The position numbers were made by a program, and so were the translations under genes. Positions 46,860 to 58,599 of a DNA stretch of 64,000 bases are shown here, in pieces. The notes under the pieces were generated by a model. It saw nothing but the letters and a program-made list of their open reading frames with translations, did no database searches and was not told the DNA's origin. Source of the stretch: Nyssa sinensis. Lineage: Eukaryota; Streptophyta; Magnoliopsida; Cornales; Nyssaceae. How positions within the stretch are numbered: position 1 is the stretch's first letter; every line of letters begins with the position of its first letter. The stretch is taken from NCBI GenBank assembly GCA_008638375.1, contig CM018033.1:17450017-17514016 (forward strand), given 5' to 3'.

Positions 46860-47503
46860 ATGACTCCCAAAATCAAGAATCCTTCATCCAAATCATTAAG
46901 AAAGCATGCTAGGGTCGATCTCGATCCTAAAGAATGTACCAAATTGGGACACGATAGGCAAACCTTCCTCAATCTTTCCATAGATCAAAAGTTCAACGTT
47001 GACATCAAACATCGTACTATTGAATATGGAAAAACCATCAACACCATCTTCTTCGAAACCTAATCCATCTTCATCAGTTCTCACTTCAATTATCTTGGTT
47101 GGACCGAGTTCCTTTCCACCTCTAACGTCTAATACACATATCTCATCAAACTATTTTATGCCCACTTTGAGATGCCCAAGGGACTCTTTGTGTCTTTATG
47201 GGTACGAGACACTCATTTCCCTCGATCTCAACACCATCTCTGACATCTTCTAAATCCCCTGAAGGGATTTCAAAGAGTTCACCACTAACTTTTTGGTCAT
47301 ATACGATGGGTTTGACCAACTCGCAGTGGTACAACAAATGTGCGGTAACCCTTCTTTCATCGAGTCTTTCAAACTTAAGAATTCCCAACTCACATTTGAT
47401 ACTTGCTTCATTCACCACATCATTACCTACAACATCCTTTCATGTGCTGGTGGATAAGACTTTGTCTCGTACATGGACATGTTTATTATTTGGTGTGTCT
47501 TAA
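46860..47503 (+). pseudogene. Degenerate uncharacterised gene, copy 2
   Basis: The counterpart of 11071-11716: same ATG, same 67-residue first frame with four replacements, same TAA, then the same continuation in the shifted frame with stops. Small indels differ (a 2-base deletion near 47212 relative to copy 1). Shared disabling changes imply it was already dead when copied. The upstream motif cluster (46485-46735) is also shared. Confidence 0.4.
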
Positions 47504-48643
47504 ATTACCAAAAGATCGACTTCTCTCATTTCACCCTTCAACATATAAATGATTGCCTCAAAAAGAAGAAATATTCGTCTATATGGAAACCACCTCACCA
47601 CTCCCTTCAAACACTTCCAAATTGATCTTGGTAGTAAAAATGAAATTTACACCCCCATCCATATGAACTTCTACTCTAAGGAGACTTTCAAGTCCATGGG
47701 ATACAAGGAAACTAAGTAAGGATGGGTTCCTAAATCTGCCTCTACCACTCAACCCGAGCCACTACAAGAGCCTCGCTTACCTACTCACCTTAATGAGTAA
47801 GGATGGGTTCCTAAATTATACTCTATCACGCCACACTAGAGATACAATTAAGAATATAAATTAGGGATGCATAGCATTTTTTGAGTAATTTTATAGAATT
47901 GTTCTCATTTGTTTATTAATTTTTCAGTCAAAATATCAAAGTTATAAAGTTGTTAAATAGGCATAAAAAAAATAAAATAAACCTGTCAAATTTGTCATTT
48001 TGAAAAGATAAAAAAGTCAACTTGTTAATATTAATAAAACTTTTTTGGTTAACGATGATACTTTTTTTTAGAGAGAATTTGTGTCAAATTTTCAATTTAA
48101 TTAATTAAATAATAAAATAATAATACTTAAATTCAAATTATTTATTTTTATTTAAGTATATATCTTAATCATAACACATATAAAATATATATATATATAT
48201 ATTGTAACTAAATATTTACATAATACTTAAATAATTATATACCTGACAAATTAAAATTATAACTATACTTTAATAAGACAGAATTTTTTTTAACTTAATT
48301 TAGAGAAAGTAGTGTCTATTATAGTTTGGCCCACAATAAAATTGTAAGAGATGTGACTCTAAATTATTGTTTTTCAAATAATGCCCGCAGCATGGTGGGG
48401 GCTGAAGTGCAAGTGGTCTCGTCCACCGAAAAATGACCCTACGTTGATTTGAGATGAGACATAAAGTCAGGGTCTCGTCCGCAGCATGGTGGGGGCTCAA
48501 GAGCAAGTGGTCAGGTCAGTTTCTTGGCAGCAAAAAAATAAAGTGAGCTCTTTCATTTTCATAGCTAGCAATATATTTTTGGGTTGTTCCATACAAAGGA
48601 TAAAAATTATCATTAAATTTATTCTTAAACGTGTTAATTGATA
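47504..48643. other. AT-rich duplicated intergenic DNA with a local repeat
   Basis: It matches 11717-12870. A local direct repeat is present only here: GCAGCATGGTGGGGGCT occurs at about 48388 and 48481 (offset about 93 bp), where copy 1 has it once (12607). No gene is supported. Confidence 0.75.
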
Positions 48644-48800
48644 GGAATAATTACATTTACTTCTCTTCTTGAAACTTTTGACAATTATAAAAATTTTTTT
48701 TATAATTTCTAAAATAATATTATCCTTCTGTCAAACCAGTCGGCTAAACAATGTTAACAAAATTTATACATTTATTATTTTACCCCTTATATTTTAATTC
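48644..48800 (+). repeat. Left terminal inverted repeat of the Pack-MULE
   Basis: Pairs with 58600-58781 in inverted orientation. The first 85 bp align well; the further part around TTCTGTCAAACCAGTC and TTATTTTACCCC aligns loosely with the reverse complement of the right arm. Confidence 0.8.
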
Positions 48801-49653
48801 TCTCCCTTTTTCTTTCTCTCTCATGTTTACTTTAGCCTTCTATCCATCTCTCTCAATTTCTCTGCAATCACAGAGTTCAAATCCATGAACCCAAATGAAA
48901 CAACCCAACAAATTCACAAATAACAATCCCAAATCTTATTCATCTACATGAAATTAGACACCACAAACCGACAAACATGCATTCATTAAAGGAATCAGTG
49001 GTGAGGAACTGAGGATTGAAGAACAGGAGAGCACCATCTGTTGCCTACTTTTAGAGAGAGAAATTTCCTGCAAAATTTTCCCTATAACCTGCTTATATAG
49101 AGAGAGAAAGAGAGGGCGAGAGAGAGAGAAGAAAGGAGGCTGAGGCTGAGGCTGTCAAAGTGCTCTATCTTCGTCTGCCGATCTTCTCGTGCACAAGTAT
49201 TCCAGAATTTCGCCAATGTTAAAATCTGTAAGTCCAACGGCTTTGGAAAATTTCCAAATTTTTTCCTCGAGAATCTTTAGTTCTCATTTCTTAATTTTAA
49301 TTTTAATTCAATTCTCATTTCAATGTAGTTTTTTTTTTCTCTCTCTTCTCCATTTTCAAATTTCTTGATGTAAATTCATGTTTCTGGGCTTCAATTCACC
49401 TTGAATATATTGAATTTCTCAGGTACTGTAAACCATATATGATCATTAATTTATTTTGGATTTTGAGTTGCATGCAGTTATAAAGAAAAATAATCGAAGA
49501 ATTTGGGAAATTTATGTGGATGACAGTTGAATAGATTGTGAAAGAGCATTAGGGTTTTGGTCGAATTTCCCAATTTGGTGTCGCAGCTGAAAATCGATTT
49601 CTTTCATTGAATTTAACTTTTTTTTTTTTTTTTTTTGTAATTGTTTCTTGTAG
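48801..49653 (+). other. Pack-MULE interior upstream of the GA2ox fragment; origin unknown
   Basis: A CT-rich and GA-rich leader-like sequence (48790-49130), then sequence resembling a 5' untranslated region and introns, with a possible donor near 49228 (TCTGTAAG). A T-run and a splice-acceptor-like TTGTTTCTTGTAG end at 49653, directly before the 2-oxidase exon. It may be further captured gene sequence (promoter, leader or intron) but I cannot identify a source. Confidence 0.5.
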
Positions 49654-49906
49654 CTGTGCTTTGAATGATTATGTTTCAGTTGTGACGAAGATGGGTTGTG
49701 AGATTCTTGAATTATTGGCTGATGGGTTGGATATTCAACCAAGGAATGTGTTCAGTAAGCTTTTGATGGATGAACACAGTGACTCTGTTTTCAGGCTCAA
49801 TCACTACCCTCCATATCCTGAACTTCAAGATATGAATGGTAGGAATTTGATTGGCTTTGGAGAGCACACTGACCCACAAATCATATCTGTTCCAAGATCC
49901 AACAAC
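49654..49906 (+). pseudogene. Captured gibberellin 2-oxidase fragment
   Basis: About 84 in-frame codons starting right after an acceptor-like TAG: CALNDYVSVV, EILELLADGLDIQPRNVFSK, RLNHYPPYPEL, RNLIGFGEHTDPQIISV and RSNN. This matches the mid-region of plant gibberellin 2-oxidases (2-oxoglutarate/Fe(II) dioxygenases that inactivate gibberellins), including the HxD iron ligands in GEHTDPQ. The second His and the 2-oxoglutarate-binding Arg are missing, so it cannot be active. No stop lies in the fragment. It ends abruptly at about 49906, where antisense calmodulin-like sequence begins. The retained upstream intron shows capture from genomic DNA. Confidence 0.85.
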
Positions 49907-49963
49907 ATCTGTATCAGCTTCTCGGATCATCTCCACTAGTTCACGATACGTTAATGGCTGACC
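49907..49963 (-). pseudogene. Captured calmodulin-like fragment, 3' piece
   Basis: The minus strand reads LTYRELVEMIREADTD, the linker helix and the first residues of a fourth EF-hand of a plant calmodulin-like protein. It then runs into the antisense of the 2-oxidase fragment. The other piece is at 58214-58282. The two are separated by the retrotransposon and join in frame (KMG-QPLTYRE) when the element and one TGACC are removed. Confidence 0.8.
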
Positions 49964-50052
49964 TGTAGAGATTTGAAAAAAAAATATATATATATATATA
50001 AAATAAAATAAATAATGAAAATATATATATATATATATGTATGTCTCAAGTG

Positions 50053-50084
<32 letters not shown>

Positions 50085-52632
50085 TAATGTCGGCAGCCTT
50101 GGGAGGGACATATATTGTGAGGTGTGTGTTTGAGTGTAGGTCGGTGGAAAAGAAAAAAAATGAAAGAGGGGAAACCGAAAGAGAGACAGAGAAACAGAGG
50201 GGGGCTTGGTCGCGTGAGAACCGTGGGAAGAAAAGAAGAAAAAGAGAAAAAGAGAGAGAAAGAGGGAAAGAGAGATCAAGGGCGCTGAAGGGGGGGCAGT
50301 GGCTACGGTTGAGAGAGGAAGACGGGTCTTTTATGTCCATATCCGATCCACTGGCTCTACTTGTCTGTACAGATTCGTTTGAATCTACAAAGAATCCCTA
50401 ATGGGTATGTTCGAATTAGGTAGCGGTGCAGATTCAGGCAGAGGGGATTTTAATACGGCATAAATTTGTGTGTGATTGTAGCGGTTTTGTGGGATGGTTC
50501 AGGTGTAGATCGAAAAAAATTGAGAATGAAATTGGAGTTTTGTCAAGGGCTGAATCGCGTTGGGTGTGTGTGTGTGTGCAGCTGTTACAAGGCTAGATGG
50601 GTTCAGTTGGGTGTTACTCCAGCAAGATGCAGGATACAGATTTTAGTTTAAGCAGAATGGGTAGTCGACAGCGGCGGTGTCGTGTGGGTTGAAATTGCTG
50701 ATCCGATCGTGTTTGGAAATGATTTGATGTACCTTATCGTTGTGAGTTTTGGATCAGCATAGGATTAATACTTTGTGAATGAGTAGGGCTGATGGTTCAA
50801 GTTGTAGCAGGCTGAGTAAAGCAGCCGGAGTTCTGAACAAAGGGAAGCTGCTTGCACCAGAACAGGAGAACCAATGGTATATCTAGGAGAGCAAGAGCAA
50901 GCGGGGCTGTTGCAGTTCACCGTACAGAAGTGCAGTAGTTGATTATAAATATGCTTTCGAGTGGGTTTTGTTCTTTAGTTTTTCAATGGAGACATGGTCA
51001 TGTCTACTGGATCTCGTACACAAGACAAGTCGTGAGTTGAACCAATGGATTTATTTAGATAAGTTTGAGGAGGTGTTCGAAAATATTTGGGGGATCGTTA
51101 CATAGAGCTGTTCCCAGCATACGTGAGGAGTTGAATGAAGCCATGTGTAAAGAGATTAAGAAAGGAAAGTTCTTCAATATCTGATGGATGGGATGATAAG
51201 ATGGATGGGATCAGAATCTGTCAGGATCATCATCTGCTTGAGGGAAAAAGGCTGAAGAAGGAACCGTGGAATAAAGACGAACTTGGTTGATTTGGATTGC
51301 ATAGTGGACACAGCATCTTAGGATTGAGATAACCCGATCAGGTATGGTACTTTACTAAGTAAGGAATAGAATTAAATTAGGTTTGATGTGCATATTGCTT
51401 GAATGCTTTTTGTGCTTGTCTGCTGATAGAAGATCACATAGGAATGATTGCTTCTTTGAGTGGATTGTTTATATGTTTCCATGTTCTTTATGATTATTTG
51501 GGAGTTGTGATTTACTTCTTGAGTTATTATCATATGTGATTTATGTTCTAAACGGTTTATTGATATTGTGACACATGGGTTTGCGTAAGTGTTGAGATTG
51601 ATTGAGTATGACACGTAGATTGTGGATGAAGTCTTGTGATTTAATTTTAAATGTAATACATTGTGTAAAGCATGTTGCATATGCTTATGAAAGTGATGTT
51701 TCATTTGAACTGTATTATTGCATGATGAAATCATGGCATATTGGCATTGTGTGATTCCTTGAAAGCATAGTGTGGGTCAGCACGAGGTGCTGGTGCATTA
51801 TGAGGGTGTAGATCCTGTGGTGAAAAACCCAAAATTGGCCATTGCATTGGTACTTCGTGCCATCGGGGAGTACCCGTAAACGAGACATGGGTGTGACATG
51901 GAGATGCATGGGTGTGTCACGCATGATTGCTTGTACATTGTGTTGATGAATTTGTGAACGCGATATAGAGTTTTATACAGATGTAGTTTGTACATTGCCA
52001 TTATATTATATGAATGATTAGGGAGGCATGTAGATATACATGTACACTCGCACATGCCACGTCTTAATTTTGTTCCTTGCATTAGTATTGTACCATACCA
52101 GCATGTTGGCGCTGACCCATTCGTGGGAACCATATTTCAGATGATATTCCCAACACCTGAGGCTCGAGGAAGTTTAACTGAGTGGAGGAGACTTGATTGT
52201 AGATGGACATTTGGCCCGAGAGGCATGTTTTGTGATGTACGGGCTTAAGCCCAATGACATAGATGTTGTATCATAGTTGTGTAATTTTGATTGTATAGTT
52301 AAGCGATGTATATTTAACTTTGATAAGGTTGTGGCCATCGAGTGAGGATGGATTGTGATGTATTTATATTTATATGATGATATATGATGTATTGTGTTTA
52401 TCAGGGGGAAAAAGGTTCGAAAAACAAAGGAGGTGCTGCCGAAAATTTATAAACCGAGAATATGTGTATTGATAGAGATATATGGATGTATAGTGGAATA
52501 GGCTTGTAATCTATGTATCTAAATTAGTATATTAGTTATTTCTTTATGTATTTATTTATTTGTCTATTTATTTTCTTCTTTTGTTTCCTTCAGTCGCGTC
52601 CCCGGGTTCGGTCGGGAATTCGGGGCGTGACA
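49964..52632 (+). mobile_element. 5' LTR of the gag-only element
   Basis: It starts TGTAGAGATTTG and ends GGGGCGTGACA. It contains (TA)n, a poly-A run (50050-50082), a GA-rich stretch (50150-50290), and a late segment (51720-52130) with ATCCTGTGGTGAAAAACCCA, CACTCGCACATG and CAGCATGTTG boxes also found in the chromovirus LTR (20749 onward). Short frames here recur in the 3' LTR and are not genes. Confidence 0.94.
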
Positions 52633-52635
52633 ACG

Positions 52636-52647
52636 TGGTATCAGAGC
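52636..52647 (+). other. Primer binding site of the gag-only element
   Basis: TGGTATCAGAGC, three bases beyond the LTR end; identical to the chromovirus site, including the next CTAGGTTCGAATACCTAG. Confidence 0.93.
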
Positions 52648-53590
52648 CTAGGTTCGAATACCTAGGGGACAGTGGGAGAAGTTAGACTTTTAGTTTAGTT
52701 GGGTAAGTTTGAGTGGTATGTCTTAGGTACATGGGCTACACTGGTGTGCACGGGTGTGGTTCATGTTTGATTTCCCGATTGATTGAGGGTACGTGGTTGT
52801 TGGATATCTTGGTTGACTGGAATTGGAAATTCTTGTCTATGAGATAGATAGTATATTTTATGGGATAGGCCATGTGCCTAGTTGTTTGTAATATGGGTTG
52901 TGTACTTAGTTATCTATATGGTAGGCGGTATGCCTAGTTATTTATGAGATAGGTTATAGACTTAGTTATCTACTTGGTTTGTTGTGTTCATTCATGTATA
53001 GGTATATTTTTATGATGGATTCTATGGTTGAGTGCATATTTAGAGGGATAGGTATTAACTGTTGACTGTTATTTGTGGATTTTGTATGTGTGTATGCTAG
53101 GTTAATAACCGATTTTCATGGGTTATAGTATTATGACTATGACATTTATACAGACTGGATTGGTCTCAGGTCTTGAGTTACAGTTGATGGATGGCGCCCC
53201 ATCAGCCAGTAACAAAAGGAGCTGTGATCCATGAAGGGTTATTACCTAGTTATAAAAGTAAGAAATAATAAAAGACACATCAAACCTTAAAATGCTAAAA
53301 TAAGGATTCGGACTTGTGAGCCTTTTATGCATAGATGGACACTTAGTGTGTTTATCTTTAAAATTTTTAAAGATGTTCTTGTGTTAAACCCTGTTTGTGG
53401 AGGGATGTATTGTTTTGGATAGTATTCACTGGGAGCTGGACATTTGTGAGTTAGTTGAACACTAACAAGGTTTAAGTATGCGTGTATTACATTGTTTAGA
53501 TAAAATCCTTCTTAATAAAGGGCTATGTTAGAACTTTGTGTCGATTGTTGAGTGTAACCAATGGGTAGGGATGATTGACATTAGATATGT
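52648..53590 (+). other. Leader of the gag-only element; no gene
   Basis: It contains TAGGTTGTGTACYTAGTTATCT-like short repeats (52850-52975), for example GCCTAGTTRTTTRTRA units. No coding sequence is supported before the gag remnant. Confidence 0.6.
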
Positions 53591-54520
53591 AAGTATTGAT
53601 TGGGCAAGTGTGTCGTGACGTGTTATGGCCAGCCAGAGGTGGCAATTGGCTGCTGACAGGATTAACAGATTTGGCGAGGGTTGGGATACAGTTGTGGCCA
53701 TGTGCAATGACCATTAATTCCCACAGACTGCCAGGATCGGGTTTAGGGAGGAGATTGAGGTACTTATTCAGGGAGACATGATAGTGACCGAGTACGAGTC
53801 CCATTTTACTGCCTTGGGGAGATTTGCCCCACATATTGTTAGGGAGGAGCCACTGAGGGTTTCTATTTTCTTAAGGGGTTGAAGACCCCTATTAAGGAAA
53901 AGTTGGCAGGTCACATCTACCCCAGTTTACATCGGTAAGGGACCACCGAAGAGGTACTGACCTAGTACTTCTTCTGCACAGACATCCCAGGAAACCGTCG
54001 CTTGTTTTCATTGTGGACAGCCAGACCACAGGTTCGCCAATTACCCTCACAAGAGACCTTAGTTAGGGACATGGAGCTAAACCGAGTCTGACATCATTTC
54101 CACCTCAGGTACGGAGTCAGGAGTGGGGAACTCCACGGCTTTGCTTTGCGTGCCACTAGTAAGGACATGTTGGGCCAACTGTCCTCAGGGACAGACTTCA
54201 CGGGGCTCGCAGAGACCGTCTCATCATCCGTCAATTCAGACATTACAGCCACTACCACAGTTAGATTATGAACCTCCAATGCCTCATTTTCAGTCTGCAC
54301 CCTCAGTGCAGAGTATTAGGATCGCCGAACCAAGGGGGGAGATAGGCAGAGTTAGACCACCCAGAGTCGTGTTTATACAGTAGCTGCACCCGAGACATCT
54401 ACTTCCGGACCTCCTATAGTTCGAGGTATATTCCTTGTTTTTAGTTCACGGGCTAGCAGACTGATAGGCTTGTGCATCTCATCCATTCATGTTTATCATG
54501 TTTACCATGACATTGGGATT
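53591..54520 (+). pseudogene. gag and protease-start remnant of the gag-only element
   Basis: Frames aligning to the chromovirus gag: QLAADRINRFGEGWD, a TAA at 53716-53718 in place of the Tyr of NDHYF, then REEIEVLIQGDMIV, ALGRFAPHIV and LAGHI near 53920. The first zinc knuckle reads CFHCGQPDHRFANY (the last Cys is replaced by Tyr). The second is frameshifted near 54145-54185. After a further stretch the text resembles the chromovirus protease start (PPIVRGIF at about 54412), but the DSG is lost and homology ends by 54520. Multiple stops and frameshifts contrast with the near-identical LTRs. Confidence 0.85.
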
Positions 54521-55499
54521 AGATGTTTATATTTGTGTGGCAGACTGAGTGAAACTCAGAGGTAGGTTGGGTGCTTGTCATTTATGAGATAGGCTGTGAA
54601 CCTGGATATCCATGGGTTTGGATGTCTACCTGGCTACCTATATGGTAGGATTGTATGTTTATTCTTGTATCTGTGTATTCTGGTGATGGATTTTATGCGT
54701 GGGTACTGACGTGGTAAGTTATGTGCTAATTATTGAATGTTATTTGTTTATTTTACGTGAGCATGCTAGTGTAGTACTTGTTGCAGTACTGTGATTGTGA
54801 TTTTTGTGCAAATTGATTATTGTTAAGGCATGTTTAAGAGAATGTTTAAATGTGTTCATATGGTACATGTGAATAAGCACAGATGTGTATCCATGATTTA
54901 AATTGGTGACAGGTCTCACTAATGTTTTATTTTTCTGAATTGAAATGCATTGCTTTAAGTTTTATGATTATAATGTTGAGAATGGGATTATTGCATTACA
55001 TTGTGATACTGACAGTATATAGGTGATTCCATTGGGGTAAATCACTAGATAGTTTCATGGCTAGATTTGAGATTAGTTGGAAGGTTAGCAAATGGGTGAG
55101 GGGTTTTGAGGTGTCCTTGTGAGCGTTGAGATTTTTCCCTTATTTTGCTTTTGTGTTGAATTATTGAAGTGGGTCGTGATGCCCGGATGGATTGAAAGGA
55201 AATTGGCGCTGATAGGCCAATGTGTTTTGAGGAATTCATTATGTGTTGTGCCATGTGGAGTGAGTCGTTACGGATGGGATCGGAACCAGACCCTAGCAGG
55301 GAGTGTGGAGGCGCGGGCCGAGGGACCCTGCCTGCCCCAGAGTGGCTGAGCCGGAAAGGGGGGAGGGAGAAGGTGATCAGTCGTCTCACATCGCCTGGCT
55401 GAGGGAGAGGTGAATGATCCATTGGTAAGGCTGCACGTCTACATGACACAATGCATTTTGCATCGATCTTTTATCATTTTGTTGAAGAGTTGTATTTTT
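54521..55499 (+). other. Interior of the gag-only element; no coding sequence
   Basis: RT, RNase H and integrase are absent. The GT-rich text repeats themes of the leader (GATAGGCTGTGAACCTGGATATC near 54589 resembles 52940). A GC-richer patch at 55270-55380 is unassigned. Confidence 0.7.
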
Positions 55500-55535
55500 A
55501 AATTTCGGGACGAAATTTCTTTAAGGGGGGAAGGA
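55500..55535 (+). other. Conserved hairpin and polypurine tract of the gag-only element
   Basis: AAATTTCG-GGA-CGAAATTT (55500-55518) followed by AAGGGGGGAAGGA and the LTR TG. The stem is identical to that at 26611-26629; the linker differs by a base or two. Confidence 0.88.
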
Positions 55536-58208
55536 TGTAGAGATTTGAAAAAAAAATATATATATATATATATAAAATAAAATAAATAATGAAAATATAT
55601 ATATATATATATATATGTATGTCTCAAGTGAAAAAAAAAAAAAAAAAAAAAAAAAAAAGATAATGTCGGCAGCCTTGGGAGGGACATATATTGTGAGGTG
55701 TGTGTTTGAGTGTAGGTCGGTGGAAAAGAAAAAAAATGAAAGAGGGGAAACCGAAAGAGAGACAGAGAAACAGAGGGGGGCTTGGTCGCGTGAGAACCGT
55801 GGGAAGAAAAGAAGAAAAAGAGAAAAAGAGAGAGAAAGAGGGAAAGAGAGATCAAGGGCGCTGAAGGGGGGGCAGTGGCTACGGTTGAGAGAGGAAGACG
55901 GGTCTTTTATGTCCATATCCGATCCACTGGCTCTACTTGTCTGTACAGATTCGTTTGAATCTACAAAGAATCCCTAATGGGTATGTTCGAATTAGGTAGC
56001 GGTGCAGATTCAGGCAGAGGGGATTTTAATACGGCATAAATTTGTGTGTGATTGTAGCGGTTTTGTGGGATGGTTCAGGTGTAGATCGAAAAAAATTGAG
56101 AATGAAATTGGAGTTTTGTCAAGGGCTGAATCGCGTTGGGTGTGTGTGTGTGTGCAGCTGTTACAGGGCTAGATGGGTTCAGTTGGGTGTTACTCCAGCA
56201 AGATGCAGGATACAGATTTTAGTTTAAGCAGAATGGGTAGTCGACAGCGGCGGTGTCGTGTGGGTTGAAATTGCTGATCCGATCGTGTTTGGAAATGATT
56301 TGATGTACCTTATCGTTGTGAGTTTTGGATCAGCATAGGATTAATACTTTGTGAATGAGTAGGGCTGATGGTTCAAGTTGTAGCAGGCTGAGTAAAGCAG
56401 CCGGAGTTCTGAACAAAGGGAAGCTGCTTGCACCAGAACAGGAGAACCAATGGTATATCTAGGAGAGCAAGAGCAAGCGGGGCTGTTGCAGTTCACCGTA
56501 CAGAAGTGCAGTAGTTGATTATAAATATGCTTTCGAGTGGGTTTTGTTCTTTAGTTTTTCAATGGAGACATGGTCATGTCTACTGGATCTCGTACACAAG
56601 ACAAGTCGTGAGTTGAACCAATGGATTTATTTAGATAAGTTTGAGGAGGTGTTCGAAAATATTTGGGGGATCGTTACATAGAGCTGTTCCCAGCATACGT
56701 GAGGAGTTGAATGAAGCCATGTGTAAAGAGATTAAGAAAGGAAAGTTCTTCAATATCTGATGGATGGGATGATAAGATGGATGGGATCAGAATCTGTCAG
56801 GATCATCATCTGCTTGAGGGAAAAAGGCTGAAGAAGGAACCGTGGAATAAAGACGAACTTGGTTGATTTGGATTGCATAGTGGACACAGCATCTTAGGAT
56901 TGAGATAACCCGATCAGGTATGGTACTTTACTAAGTAAGGAATAGAATTAAATTAGGTTTGATGTGCATATTGCTTGAATGCTTTTTGTGCTTGTCTGCT
57001 GATAGAAGATCACATAGGAATGATTGCTTCTTTGAGTGGATTGTTTATATGTTTCCATGTTCTTTATGATTATTTGGGAGTTGTGATTTACTTCTTGAGT
57101 TATTATCATATGTGATTTATGTTCTAAACGGTTTATTGATATTGTGACACATGGGTTTGCGTAAGTGTTGAGATTGATTGAGTATGACACGTAGATTGTG
57201 GATGAAGTCTTGTGATTTAATTTTAAATGTAATACATTGTGTAAAGCATGTTGCATATGCTTATGAAAGTGATGTTTCATTTGAACTGTATTATTGCATG
57301 ATGAAATCATGGCATATTGGCATTGTGTGATTCCTTGAAAGCATAGTGTGGGTCAGCACGAGGTGCTGGTGCATTATGAGGGTGTAGATCCTGTGGTGAA
57401 AAACCCAAAATTGGCCATTGCATTGGTACTTCGTGCCATCGGGGAGTACCCGTAAACGAGACATGGGTGTGACATGGAGATGCATGGGTGTGTCACGCAT
57501 GATTGCTTGTACATTGTGTTGATGAATTTGTGAACGCGATATAGAGTTTTATACAGATGTAGTTTGTACATTGCCATTATATTATATGAATGATTAGGGA
57601 GGCATGTAGATATACATGTACACTCGCACATGCCACGTCTTAATTTTGTTCCTTGCATTAGTATTGTACCATACCAGCATGTTGGCGCTGACCCATTCGT
57701 GGGAACCATATTTCAGATGATATTCCCAACACCTGAGGCTCGAGGAAGTTTAACTGAGTGGAGGAGACTTGATTGTAGATGGACATTTGGCCCGAGAGGC
57801 ATGTTTTGTGATGTACGGGCTTAAGCCCAATGACATAGATGTTGTATCATAGTTGTGTAATTTTGATTGTATAGTTAAGCGATGTATATTTAACTTTGAT
57901 AAGGTTGTGGCCATCGAGTGAGGATGGATTGTGATGTATTTATATTTATATGATGATATATGATGTATTGTGTTTATCAGGGGGAAAAAGGTTCGAAAAA
58001 CAAAGGAGGTGCTGCCGAAAATTTATAAACCGAGAATATGTGTATTGATAGAGATATATGGATGTATAGTGGAATAGGCTTGTAATCTATGTATCTAAAT
58101 TAGTATATTAGTTATTTCTTTATGTATTTATTTATTTGTCTATTTATTTTCTTCTTTTGTTTCCTTCAGTCGCGTCCCCGGGTTCGGTCGGGAATTCGGG
58201 GCGTGACA
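55536..58208 (+). mobile_element. 3' LTR of the gag-only element
   Basis: A copy of 49964-52632, ending GGGGCGTGACA, followed by TGACC and then Pack-MULE sequence. Confidence 0.94.
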
Positions 58209-58213
58209 TGACC

Positions 58214-58282
58214 CATTTTGGCCATTGATCTAGCAAGCTCAGCCAGCGTTATGTGGCCATTGTCGTCACGATCAAAGGATCG
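58214..58282 (-). pseudogene. Captured calmodulin-like fragment, 5' piece
   Basis: The minus strand reads RSFDRDDNGHITLAELARSM, then AKMG. It contains a canonical EF-hand loop (D-x-D-x-N-G-x-I-T-x-x-E), as in the third EF-hand of plant calmodulin-like calcium sensors (CML15/16/18 type from memory). Upstream of the Arg the frame meets a stop, so capture probably began there. With the piece at 49907-49963 it makes about 40 codons, ending inside the fourth EF-hand. Confidence 0.82.
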
Positions 58283-58599
58283 CACAACCCCAGTTCAATG
58301 AACATTGCTGAGGCGATTTCTCTGACCGCTTGCCGACTTTTATTGAATCAGATCAAAGCGATGTAGTGACAGTGGGCTTCTTGTGACAGCGAAGGTGTGA
58401 ACAGCGTTGGCGGTTTGAGTCGGCTGCTTGCGATGGGTTTGATTTTGATAGGTTGCCGTGAGATAGATCAAAGAGGGTGTGAAAGGAGAGGGAGCCTCTG
58501 TCAGTCCCAGTTCTTCCCTTTTTTCTTTCTCTCCTGCGTTGTTCCTACAGTAACATTAGGTTAATCTTGTCTTTCTAATATTTGTAAAGGTAAAATTGG
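58283..58599. other. Pack-MULE interior, origin unknown
   Basis: GC-richer than its surroundings (58290-58500), ending in a CT-rich stretch. It looks like captured gene or leader sequence, but no frame is recognisable. Confidence 0.5.

Larger units (their letters stand above)
49964..58208 (+). mobile_element. Non-autonomous gag-only Ty3/gypsy element, 8.2 kb
   Basis: LTRs 49964-52632 and 55536-58208 (TG...CA) flank a 2.9-kb interior with a decayed gag and no pol. A perfect duplication TGACC is present (49959-49963 and 58209-58213). The LTRs differ, as far as I saw, by one A/G substitution (50588 versus 56166) and by simple-repeat lengths, so insertion was very recent. Primer site, hairpin and polypurine tract match the chromovirus at 18413. 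It is inserted in the Pack-MULE within the calmodulin-like fragment. Confidence 0.94.

Noticed and set aside
50087..50401. 104-codon Lys/Arg/Glu-rich frame duplicated at 55615-55977, and the 51372-52248 frames duplicated at 56948-57824
   Set aside because: Low-complexity GA-rich LTR DNA and other LTR segments; identical in both LTRs of one element, not genes.
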